Below, in pieces: positions 20,776-31,719 of a DNA stretch of 64,000 nucleotides (position 1 is the stretch's first letter; every line of letters begins with the position of its first letter). A program made the position numbers and the translations under genes. This stretch comes from Cymbidium sinense (taxonomy: Eukaryota; Streptophyta; Magnoliopsida; Asparagales; Orchidaceae), in NCBI GenBank assembly GCA_021442155.1, contig CM038221.1, positions 145,877,601 through 145,941,600 on the forward strand, given 5' to 3'. The notes under the pieces were generated by a model that saw only the letters and a program-made list of their open reading frames with translations, had not been told where the DNA came from and made no database searches.

Positions 20776-23470
20776 AAGGCAATAGGTGTGGTGTGACCAG
20801 GGGCACATGTGTTGATGAAATGATCAACAACAGAAAGATCATAAGCACTAACAAAAACTATCTATCCACGACTCAAGGAAAAGAAAGAATCTGAGCTATA
20901 GTGCAATGTGGCTCTACTTATGTCCAAGACATAAGAGAGGGAAGAAATCACTAAGGGATAGAGTGTGAACCTTCCACAAGGGAAGCAGGTTCAAGTCATC
21001 TACAAGGAGATGAAAGGTTGGATTTGATTTGAATCTCACTGAGAGATCTCCAGGGGAGAGGGTTGAATTTGTTTCAATTTTTGTTAGGTTTGAATTTTTT
21101 GATGAACCCTGTTGGTTTGCAATGGGTTGTATTGAATAGAGCCATGAAGGCTAAGACCTAACTTCAGATTTACCAATCCAAAGGGGTAGTCTACTAAACA
21201 CATACTAGGACAACCAAAGGGATGCCTTTTTGGTATACAATGACCAAGTTAGGAAGAAAGCAGGGACTACATCTTCCAAGAGACCCTGGGGTGATCTTAC
21301 AAGGCAACATATCAAACCTAACCTGAGGCTATTGAGTGAATGCTACTAGGGGACTTAAATCAACTCAAAGATAATCAAAAGATATATTTCATTTTTTTAG
21401 TTTTTTTGTTTGATTATGATGGATCCCATAGGTTTGTGATGAACTGCACTGAGCAGGGGCCATGAAAGCCTAGACCTAACTCAGATTTATCAATTCAAAG
21501 GGAGTAGTCTACCAACCACAGGGTAAGGCTATCCAACCAAGGAGAAATGCCTTTTCATTTGCAATGGTCAAGTCTTAAGAAGAAAGCATGGAGACTCATC
21601 TTAGAGATAAGAAATCACTAGGGTGATCGGGTTGCTTTGCAACAAATCAAAACTAGGGTTGACTATTGAGTGAATAGGGGACTTAAATCATCAGAATAGT
21701 CAAGATAGATTTTATTTTATTTTTAATTTTATTTATTTTGATGGATTCATTGGTTTGTGATGGATCACAATGAGAAGGAGCTTATAAGCCTAGTCTCAAA
21801 TTCATTGAACCAAAGGGAGTAGCCAGATGGAGAACTATCCAACCAAAGGAGTGCCTTTCGGTTTACAATGATCAATTGAAGGGAAGAAAGCTCAGGGACT
21901 CACATCTTCCACTAGAAAAGACCACTGGGGTGATCGGTTGCTTTGGGCAAATCAACAACCACTGGTTTCGTCGTTGCGATAATCATGCTAGAAAGAATGC
22001 ATCATAGTCTTATATCTTTCACAGCGGAATGACTGCCAGGGTAACCTGCTTGTGGCAAAACAGATTGAACCCAACTTGAGGGCGACTATGGAGTGAGTAC
22101 CAACCCAAGGATTTATCTCGTAGTCGCAATTCTATAGGGAGTTCTCACACTACCTAAAGATAGGATGCTTGCTTGGGAGAGAAGGGGCCCTTTGGAGGCT
22201 TGAATTATAATCCACAAGCAAATTAATTTTTTTTGTTTATTTTAGTTATTTTATCATGGACCTGTTAGTTTGAGGATCAAACTAAGGAGGAGCTTATATC
22301 GAGAAATATCTGATTCTTGAACCAAGGAAGAATCTGCACATCCAGAACAAATTTTCTAACCAGGTGGTTACTAGGAAAGGGAACAATCCAAAAGTAACTG
22401 GTAGTGTCTAAATGGGGTTTACAAAGGACTTGATCCAAATAGAGTGCCCAGATGGGGGATGGCTAAGGCTTAATCCAACACCCTAGAGAAAATGACATGG
22501 CTAGTCATAAATCCAATAGGTATTCGGTGTCCAACTCAAGGAGAAAGCACGGGGACTCATATCTACCAAGAGTGGTGTACTCATCGGGAGAGTTGCTATC
22601 AGCATAGTGAACATCAACCAACCTAAGGTGCTCGTTGGTTTGCAATAATCAGCCTAGGAAGAAAGCTCGGGGACTCACATCTTATGTAGAACGATATTGG
22701 ATAGTCTATCTTGACAGTGTGATATCGACCTAGGCGACTGGTGAATGCCATTTGGGGACTTATATCAACTCAAAAGTAGTCAAGAGGAAAGGAGCCTCTG
22801 GGGACTTATCTCTCAAATATACTCCTAGTTAGAACATGATGGCTAGTTCAAGAAGAAAGCTGGGGACTCACATCTTCTAAGTAAAGTCAACATGAGGTAG
22901 CTTACTTGGCAGGCTGAAACATACCATACTAACAAGGCTCATTGGTTTGTAATGGTCAAGTTAGGAAGAAAGCGGGGACTCACATCTTAAAATGACACTA
23001 GGGTGACATACTTGGCAGTAGCATGTAGGGCAGACTGGCTAATGAGTGAGAGCCATAGGGGCTTGCTCCCACATCAAATCGAGATAAAAGATTTATGTGT
23101 GTTGCATGTGTTAAAAGGAATAGGATACCTCACGGGGACTCTTACACCACCTTAAAACATGGGAATTATGAAATGATGCCATGGATGGATAAGAATTCCC
23201 ACTAAGAAAGGATGTGCTTGGGTTCTCTCACCTAACTTAGTTATGCTAATAAAAAAGGATGCCTCTGGGTTCTCTTATTTATTAAGAAATGAGAGATTGT
23301 GTTTGTGTTGTGAAAGAGGGATAGGATGCCCTTGGGGACTCTTACACCTACTAAACGTTATGGCGGATTCAAGATAAAACAACACTTGAAGAAGAGAAGA
23401 TTTGATGAATGGAATCAGATTTTGTTCTTTTATTAATGATTATTTTCAAACAAGTTTTATTTCATGGGTA
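20776..23470 (-). repeat. 3' untranslated repeat region of the giant element
   Basis: Between the integrase remnant and the left LTR lies a stretch of degenerate tandem repeats. They share blocks such as GGTTTGTGATGGATC, GGAAGAAAGC, GGGGACTCACATCTT, TGGGGTGATC and TTGAGTGAATG, with unit sizes of about 180-330 bp. The clearest units are at about 21100-22000; weaker ones continue to 23400. Long variable tandem repeats between pol and the 3' LTR are known for Tat/Ogre elements, which supports the orientation. No coding region was recognised, and no clear polypurine tract is visible next to the LTR. Confidence 0.7.
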
Positions 23471-23479
23471 ATATTTCTT

Positions 23480-24545
23480 TAGATAGAGCCCATTAATTGG
23501 AATCAGTGTTCCCCTTTACAATCAATAAGGCGATAAGATCCTCCTTGGTAGGCCTTCTATGACATAGCCTTCCCAAGTGGGTTCAAACTTGCCTCCCATC
23601 TTTACAAGCAATAATTGGTCTCCTTAGACTAACACAAGTTCTCCTAGAAAAATCTAGGAGACGACTTGTTGTGAGCTTGAATCATTTTGGCCTTTTATCG
23701 AGGTTCTATGCAGTAGGTGACTCTCCTCAAACCTTGAGCTCTTTAACCATAACTTTGCATTATGCTGTGATCTTGTTACCCAATGCTATCCATAGTGATG
23801 GGAGTTGAACTTCTAAGGAAGAACGACTTTGAACCCATACACTAAGGAAAATGGGGTAGGCGGTTGGAGTTGGTGTATGTGGTAGGCCCACAAGGCTTCA
23901 ACCAATTGCTTGTTCCACTGCCTTTTGCTGTCATCAAGAGTTTTCTTCAGAATCAGGATGAGAGTTTTATTGAATGCTTACTAAACCATTAGCTCTGGAT
24001 AGTAGATGGTGGAGTATCTCAATCTATCATGTCTTCTAGCAAAGCTATTGATCTTCTTTTGAATGCAATTATCATTAGATATAATTCATGAGGCACCCCA
24101 AACTTATATGATATGGTTCTGAAAATTAAAGTACATGGTGAGTGACCTCTCTCGAGTGGGATGGCTTCACCCACTTGGAAAGTAAAAGTGGTAGCTAAGA
24201 TGAATCGATGCCCTTGGAAGAAGGAGGATCGATCGGACTACAATAATGTTGGTACCCCAACACTCAAATGGCCATGAAGCCAAAGTAGGGTGTAGAATGT
24301 TGGGTGGTTGGTGGAGGACCACCATGCACACGATATCTCTCCCAGCTACATCTTTGTAATATGATCATAGAAGGCCTAGTATCCAAGTCTTTTGATCTTG
24401 ACTTCATCTTGGACACGATGAGCTCCACATAGACCTAATGTACCTCGATAATGTCCATGGGCTTCATGTTTGTCTAAATAAATGTAACCACATGTCAAGG
24501 ATGGGTGGTATAGGGTGCCATCAACAAGAGTATAGGAGAGAGCTC
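23480..24545 (-). pseudogene. pol: Integrase remnant of the giant element
   Basis: Reading the minus strand from 24545, fragments in changing frames match integrase in order. YTLVDGTLYHPSL is followed by a zinc-domain region with GLCGAH and a RLGY block (normally GYYWP). The catalytic core has FILATTFTF...VGEAIPLE and YKFGVPHEL. The tail has LPSLWIALGNKITA-like and QKAYQGGSYRLIDCKGE pieces. Integrase would join the DNA copy to the plant chromosome. The usual DNG around the second catalytic Asp is not readable, and there are many stops and shifts, so this is dead. It directly follows RNase H and precedes the repeat-rich 3' region. Confidence 0.75.
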
Positions 24546-24546
24546 T

Positions 24547-25150
24547 CTATTTCACCTGATGGGCTTGAGATTTATCTTGAGGTAGTTTGTCGGTGTTCAA
24601 GTAATCTATGAACAGTTTCCTCCAATCTAGTTTCTCATCCTTTTTGGCAACGGCAACCTCCCCTTCAAGAGAAAGTCTCTCGATGAGTTTTGATTCAATA
24701 AGGGATATGACTTGTCTATTTTGGACCCTTATTGAAATGGACTCATCTTCTGGACATGCCAACTCTTTGGCAAGTTTGCCAAGGCATCTGCTATTGTGTT
24801 CTCTGGGAACCTTGTAGATGGTGACTTCAAGAATCTGGGCCAATAGCTTCATGGTATACTCGTAGTAATGATGAAGCTTGGGTTTGAGGACCTGGTAGGA
24901 CCCGACAATCTAGTTGATGACCCCAAGATGTTGTTGATGCTCTTGATGATGATGGCTAACTCAAGCGAAATCAAAGCCTCTCATACTTCGTTGTTGGTGG
25001 TTGGAAAGATAGTATGAGAATCTCATCACATCACGATTTGGAGTTAGAAGAACTATTCTTACTCGCCTAGATCATGGTGCTTCACCTTTAAGAAAAGCGG
25101 CCATCAAAATACATCTCCCATCGGCGGTTGCCTCCCTAAGTTCATGATTT
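24547..25150 (-). pseudogene. pol: RNase H remnant and linker of the giant element
   Basis: A frame of 101 residues at 24852-24547 contains PREHNSRCLGKLAKELACPEDE, the end of the RNase H domain (normally RxxNxxADxLAKLA), then a linker with KLDWRKLFIDYL leading into integrase. Upstream on the minus strand, YFDG near 25110 and a YERL piece near 24975 are remains of the DGA and EYEAL catalytic blocks. RNase H removes the RNA template during reverse transcription. The domain is split by stops and frame changes. Confidence 0.75.
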
Positions 25151-25599
25151 GTTCATGAGATCATCACTAAGCGAGAATTAGCAGAAGTGGGTGTCTTCTG
25201 CGCTTTAGCTGGGGTACGAAATGTGATATGACCAGTGAGCCAAATGTCCAAAAGCATTGGTGTGTCATGAGATACTATAGTAGGTGGTTGAGATCAAGTT
25301 CACCTTATGAGAAAGCATGTAGTGTAACTTGAGATGCAAAGATCAAAGCTAGGCAATGTTTCTCAATAGGTGGATAGTTTGCTTGAGGGGTCCGATGGGC
25401 GAGGTAGTAGAGTGCTCTCCTTCCCTCATCGTTGGCTTGGGCCAATAGCAGAGAGAGTCATCCAATGCATGTAAAAGGATCAATGGCGCGGATAGGATGA
25501 GAACTGGCGCTTCACCAAGTATTCTTTGATGTCTTCAAATGTCGGCACTTGTCATCCCACTTGAACTTGGCATCCTTTTTGACAAGTGCGAGAAAGCTT

Positions 25600-26391
25600 G
25601 CATCTCCACGATAAGTTTGAGATAAAGCATCTTAGATATGACCAACCATCCTTGAAAGGATCGAGTTGAGTTAAACTCTTAGAGGTGGCATTTCTAAGAT
25701 AGCTTTGATCTTTTAGGATCTATTTCTATTCCCGTGTCGAACAACAAACCCAAGGAATTTCTCTGGCTCGAATGCACACTTGATTCATTTTAAGGTTATA
25801 TTATCTTAACCATTCAAAACTACTCTCAAGTCAAAAGGTCTTCCTTTTCTGCTCTTGACTACTAGATCATCAACGTAGCACTCAACTAATGATGGATGAG
25901 TTCATTGAAGATCGAGTCATAATACCGTGTATTTTAAGGCATGACCCTATAATAGAAGATTCTCGAGTTCAAAAGCGGTGTTTCTTTCATCTTAGAGACA
26001 TCTTGATTTGGTTATAGCTAGATGATTATCCATGAAAGAAAAGAGATGAGGCAATGTCCACCATTAACTCTGGTATAGGAAGAGGAAACTCATCCTTAGG
26101 ACATGCCTTATTTAAGTCCCTAAAATCGACACAAATGCAAATTTGGCCATTCTTCTTCTTAACTGGGACGACACTAGCTAACTAGGAAGGATATTTTTCT
26201 TTCCTGATGAAACTAGCATCGATCAATTCCTTGACTTCAAAAATGACCTGTTGTTCAATTTCTAATCGCATGCGTCTAGGAGCTTGCTTAATAGGGTTAA
26301 TGTTAGGGTCTATTTTTAGCTTGTGGACTATAACAGTAGGAGATAATCTAGACATTTCTTCATAACTCCATGAAGCGGTCTTTAAACTCAT
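25600..26391 (-). pseudogene. pol: Reverse transcriptase remnant of the giant element
   Basis: On the minus strand the frame at 26391-26182 reads VHKLKIDPNINPIKQAPRR and ELIDASFIRKEKYPS, the start of RT in Ty3/gypsy elements. Just after it, VPVKKKNGQICICVDFRDLN and KACPKDEFPLP (about 26170-26090) are intact palm motifs. The catalytic YVDD lies at 25877-25866 and is followed by LVVKS. Between these blocks the reading frame is broken by shifts and stops. The enzyme would copy the genomic RNA inside the particle. The order PR, RT, RNase H, integrase on the minus strand fixes the orientation of the whole giant element. Confidence 0.85.
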
Positions 26392-26403
26392 TCAATAGCC
26401 TAA

Positions 26404-26802
26404 CTAAGTCATTGGTTTCTTCTTCATTCGAATACGATGTATATTTGGGAGATTTTCTTCTTGTCCCAGGTTGATTTCCTTAAGCTTATCGATTATTGAA
26501 CGAATCTCCTCTTCAAATTTTGGCGGTGCATCTTTGACTTGGAGATCATCTGAAGTTTCTAAACACACATTCTCGTAAGAGTTGGGGATGTGTGAGAAGA
26601 ACCTATCAGATTCTAAATGGTTGGTAACAACTTGGCAATAATCTTCATCATCGATTGGACCCACAATACCGAATCCTAGTTCTGCTCTTAATTGTGCTTC
26701 CATACCTGTATTGTTCCATAATTTTTCAAAGTATTCTGACCTATGCTTGGAACAAGTGTGAGGAACTAAACCTTTATGTATAAGATTTTGAACACAAGGC
26801 AA
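26404..26802 (-). pseudogene. pol: Linker upstream of RT (giant element)
   Basis: An open frame of 132 residues (starts MPCVQNLIHKGLVPHTCSKHR) is rich in acidic residues and ends LGQEENLPNIHRIRM. It lies between the protease and RT in the order expected for Tat/Ogre pol polyproteins, whose linker here is long and poorly conserved. No catalytic motif is visible. It is one of the longest uninterrupted frames left in this element. Confidence 0.6.
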
Positions 26803-27574
26803 GTAAAAATCAAAAAGGTAATTCCATTAATTCTTTAAAAGTATCTTCCTTAAGCCCAACATCAAGCTCTGGACTTGAGGATGATGAACCCAAAAAGAAC
26901 CTCTTCTGCTTCATGTCACTGAAGACTTAGGGACTTCCTTAACTACTAAACCTTCAACTTTTGAGATGTAAGTGAGGTAAGAGCTAAGGTTCCCAACTAC
27001 TACTTGATAGTTTCACATAAACTATTGAATACTTTGCTTTGCTTGGAGGCTGTCTTCATCTCAGGATCAAAAGTCACCTCCAATGGAACCCGAGGGTTGG
27101 CGTATACTAATCACATTGACTCATCCTCTGGATTCCAAGTCTATGTGAATAGTAGGGGTACTCCTATGAACTGGAACATGACCTCTATTGGTGAAGGCCA
27201 GGGGTCTTCCACCTGGGCTGTCTATTTCTACCTCTGCCTCTACCTGGTGGAGGTTGAGCCATCCTACCCACATGTCCATATGATGGAATGAACTGTGGGT
27301 GGAATGTGATATGCGGATCCACTTCTTCTTCAATTCCCCTTTCTTGCTCACTTGGACTTTTCTTTTTTCTTTTCATTTTCTTTTATCTTTTCTTTTGCTT
27401 CATTTTCTTTTTCTTTTGCATTTGCATTTGAATTTATCCAAGTTCATGAGAAGGGTGTTTTGAGAAAATAGGTCATCCTCATAAATCTCAACCTCTAAAT
27501 GGCTTTTTCATCCCCATTGACCGATACTCAATTCCATCTTTTTAACTTGATGCCGATGAAGGAGGATGGAAAGA

Positions 27575-27845
27575 TCTTATTGATGTATCCAAGGCCTACC
27601 AAGCAAAGTAATGAATGAAGTATTGAATCAATGATGTAGAACTTGGCTTCGTCTTCCATCGATCTCCAATGGTAACACTATGGAACCTAAAGCCCACTCG
27701 CCTTGATCATTGAATCCTCTCAACATCATCCTATCTCCTCAGAGAGTAGAGATGTCGATCTTCAAATAAGTAAGGGTCTTTAGACTCATAATATTTACTG
27801 ATGCACCTAAATCCATGAGAATCATGGTGAGTTAAACTATGCCCA
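27575..27845 (-). pseudogene. pol: Aspartic protease remnant of the giant element
   Basis: On the minus strand, from about 27830, fragments read MILMDLGASVNIMSLKTL, RGFNDQGEWALGSIVLPLEI and ITLLGRPWIHQ (ending near 27578). They correspond to the D[LS]GASVNIM active-site loop, the middle strand and the LLGRPWLH end of the retropepsin domain in Tat-type elements. The catalytic Asp (DLGAS; the usual form is D[ST]G) can still be read. The enzyme would mature the gag-pol polyprotein. An in-frame stop and frame changes make it non-functional. The frame at 27964-27731 overlaps in another phase and is a shadow. Confidence 0.78.
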
Positions 27846-27849
27846 TGTT

Positions 27850-30800
27850 GTGATGTATAGGGGGCGGTTGTGCCAAGTCCCCGTAGAAGGTCTTCATCAT
27901 GTGAAGGTGATCCCTTGGCTTCTTTTGCATAGTGTGCTTCCTCACTATAGCGGTGGGTGAGCATATTTGATCAAGGAGAGCCTTGATTAGTGATTCCCTC
28001 ATCTCTTTGGATAAGACAAGGGCATCATATATAGCTTAGATGACTTTCTTAGATGAGAAAGGACATTGTAGTCCACCTTGGTGGTCTTCCTAAGCATATC
28101 CAAGGGTGGAGCATCTTATGGAAGAGCTTTTCAATCTTGACCAATGACTTGTTTCCCTCATCTAGAGGTCTGCCTAGGAGGTAGAACCTTGCCACTAGGA
28201 GGTTGACTTGATCTCTGGAGGCAAGGTGGTGTCAAGTTCTACCTGCACTTCAGGCTCACCTATAGCTTCTCCTATGGGACTCTCAAAATTGGATGATTCC
28301 AAGTCTATCTCAAGAGGTGAACCCGTAGTATTCAGAGTTGAAAAGTCTAACTCTGAATCAAAAAAAGGAAGATCAGAATTATTATAGTTAATTAGACTTG
28401 AAGAGTTATCGTTAGGAATAGAAGAAGATAACTCATCGAGAGACACAGATGTAATCAACTATTCTTCAATTTCTTGGAATTATTTGGAGGTACAAAGTAG
28501 AAGTCAAGTAAAGTGAGTGAGTAAGGATTTGATGCCCTTATCTGGATACAAGAGTTCTACTAGTAGAAGAAATAGAAGAAACTAGTTGAAATGGAAGAAG
28601 TCAGGTGTGAAAGATGCTGAAGGGAGTTGGACATGGTCGTGGCTATGCTAAGGGCTATCAGGGCCAACACATCTTCTTCTGAGCTCCCACTTTCCTAGAG
28701 TTAGCACTAGAAACTTGCAAACCTTCGTTGGTTGGAGGTTTGACTCGGAGGAAAGCTTCTTGATCTTCTAAATTATTTTCTTAGAGGTTTTAGAAAAAGA
28801 GATGTCCCAACCTTCTTTGATTTTGGTAGGATCACTAATATCCCCACGGATTACCCTAATGAAACTGGAAGGTTGTTCCATAAGGTATTCCTTTGGGATA
28901 ATGATAGCACCGGTCTTGAAATTGTGTTTAAGCCAATCCTTGAATGTAAAAACAATCCTCCAAAATGTGGCTAGCATAAGTTTGGATCATGACTTTTGCC
29001 TACTTCCTCCGATCTCTAGGCTCGGGTAGCTGAAAATCAAGTTTCTTTAAGAGATTCTTAAAGATTTTCTGATTACCTCCTCTTAAAAGAATAAGGTTTG
29101 TTTAACTTATCTAATAGAGTAGGTGGACCATACACGCGTGGATATGCATGCCACTAGTGAGTGGTATGGTGAACTTTGGAGTGGAGGCTGGGTTACCTTG
29201 GTGGTGGCAAAGGAGGTGGAGGCTAGGTGATGGTCCTCAGGCCGATCTCTTTATCACCCCTTGCTACTACTCGTTTCTTCTCATAAACCTTTTGGGATTT
29301 TGCAACTAGTCTAGAAATGATTTGGCCTCTCCTTGTAGACTAGCCACCTTGTTGATTAGCTTCTCAAATTTCTTTATGGTGAAGCACTTAAGCATGAAGG
29401 GCGAGCCATGGATATTCTTCAAGAGAATCTCAATGGCATCTTTGATAGTGGTTCATACTCGTTATCAAGAATATAATCAATAAGTGACTCACTTGTTGGG
29501 CTAGTGAGATCACCTATAGTAACCCTTTCTTGAGCTCCAAATAAATCTCTTGATGAAGAGTTGCTCTTTCACAAATATCTTAACTAAATCATTGGCGGTT
29601 CATCATACCAATCAAAAAAGTAATACCCACTAGACTCTTGACTAAAGAGTCTAAGAGTAAAGCATCAGCCACACGTTGCAACAGCCCTAAGTGAGCTATC
29701 TTTGCCTCGATTCCCACTACCATCAAAGCTCTTGAAGGAAGGAGGCAGAAACCCTTGGGATAGCATCAAATTCCTCGGGTAGGGTCTACCCTTTGGAACC
29801 AATGATCCTCCAGGGCTTGAGCCAAGCTTCCTTCACCTTCAATCATGGATTTTAGATCTTTTCATGTATGGAGGTACTTTCACTACCTTTCTAGACTAGT
29901 GCTTTTCTTCATGGAGGTAGAGTCTTAACTTGGATCTAAGACATACACTAGTGGTACGCATTGTACTAGGATGAACTGAAGGGCTTGAAGCACGACACTA
30001 CAAAATAAGTTATGTATGATGTGTCATCCTATCAATCTTTGTCTTTCTAGAACTAGTCATGGGTGATGGGATTACGGTGTCTCCTTGATCAACCTCATCA
30101 CCTTCCATGGCCTCTTGGTCCCTAGAGAACCTCGTATTGACCATGCATTGCATTTGAATCCCCATCAAGTCATCTTCATTGGGATCAAGCTAACTCTTTC
30201 TTCATAAGACCATGTGTACCCTAAGATCTCCTTTTTCTCCATAAAATAGTGTGCAACTATCTCATCTAAGGATCAATCTAACTCAATATGTACAAATAGC
30301 TGGTGTGATCACTATATCACCGAGGCACGGACCTCACGAATCAGAGTCAATCTATGTGGTTACTAGAAGAATGATAATCTATATTTGGTAATATGGGTAA
30401 TAGGAATGATTCACCCTTTGTTGTCATTTGAATCATATCCCTCGTCATATCCACATTGTGAATGGGTGAGTTGGTGAAGAGCGACCATGATGCTGTTTTA
30501 CTCCTTCGCACCAGAAGGTTGAAGGAGGTGTTCGCCCTACCACAATGGGTGGTGTAGGAGTAGGATCCCTTGGGCCATTTGGATCACCAACGGGGTACAT
30601 TTTCGGATCCTTCATGGCCTTTGGATGGAATGGGTGATCTTTGAGACACACTGCGATGGTGGACGTGGGTAGAAGCGGGTGGGGTGGAGAACCCGACTCT
30701 GTCTGATGGTCCCCCGTGAGGAGAATACTATCGGTATGGTGGGGTAGCGCTTGCGAAAGTCAAAAGTAGGCATAAGCGATGTGGCCTCCTCTCGCTAGTA

Positions 30801-31533
30801 ATGTGTGATGTATGGGCCTCTAATGGGCCCTCTCACGATGGATCTACCTCCTGCCTGGATAATAGATCATGATTGATCGAACTCTCAGATGCTCAGCATA
30901 GAATGAGTGAAGGCCGACATGACCTCTACTCTAGAAAGCCTTGTAGATGATGCACCGAGGAAGCAATAAATGGATCCTCGATATCCTCTCTATCGATCTT
31001 GAGAGGATAAACTAGGTAACCGGTGGTGATGTGACCATGGAGACTCATCCATGGTGGCATGCACCGGAGAGAGGCGATGAATGGATCCTCCCAGTATCAT
31101 CTACGATCAGAGGATAAAACTAGTTTTGTAACGGTGGTGATGTGACCATGGGAGACTCATCCATGGTGACTCTGCCTCAAGCTCTATCTAGTATGGAAAT
31201 TGTTTGACCATGCCTGCTTGGAGTGTGGGGGAGAGAGGAGTGTGAGCTAGACCCATACTCAAATGTGGGGGAGGCAAGCCCTAAAACCAGGGGAGCCTTA
31301 CCCTTGGAGGGTATAGATGATAGGGTGCTAGCATGCACCAGAGCAACATGTGCAACTCGAGGATGAGCGACAACTGGGCTGTCGGTACTTGCTATAAAAC
31401 AGGTCTGTAATGCTTTTCCTCTTGATGAGATCTCACGAATCAGTAAGTCTATTTTGATGGCCCGACCACCTTCTTCCTGTTGTGTGAGGGGAATGCCCTC
31501 ACAAGTGATTGAGCCCCTCAAATCCATGGCCAA
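27850..31533 (-). pseudogene. gag: Gag and upstream coding remnant of the giant element
   Basis: Minus-strand frames at 31533-31177 (118 residues, starts MAMDLRGSITCEG), 30651-30445 (Pro-rich), 28977-28768 (starts MLATFWRIVFTFKDW) and 28458-28195 (acidic, Ser-rich, ends LPPEIKSTS) lie in the place of gag, or of gag plus the extra first ORF known from Ogre elements. None gives a clear capsid core or zinc knuckle to my reading, so the assignment is by position only. The rest of the 3.7 kb contains many stops. The short plus-strand frames here (for example 27004-27291, 28802-29029) are shadows. Confidence 0.5.
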
Positions 31534-31719
31534 AATGGATCAAATGGGTATGATCCAAACAAGGGAAGTTGATCTAGGCTAGATCCATGCCATGAGGGGA
31601 AGTAAAGACAAATTTTGGGAACATTTACCTTGTGAATATACTTACTAAAAGAATCTACATGAGAAACAAAATTTCATCAATTGTCTCCATAGATTTTGAA
31701 TTTTGAATTTTGAAAATTT

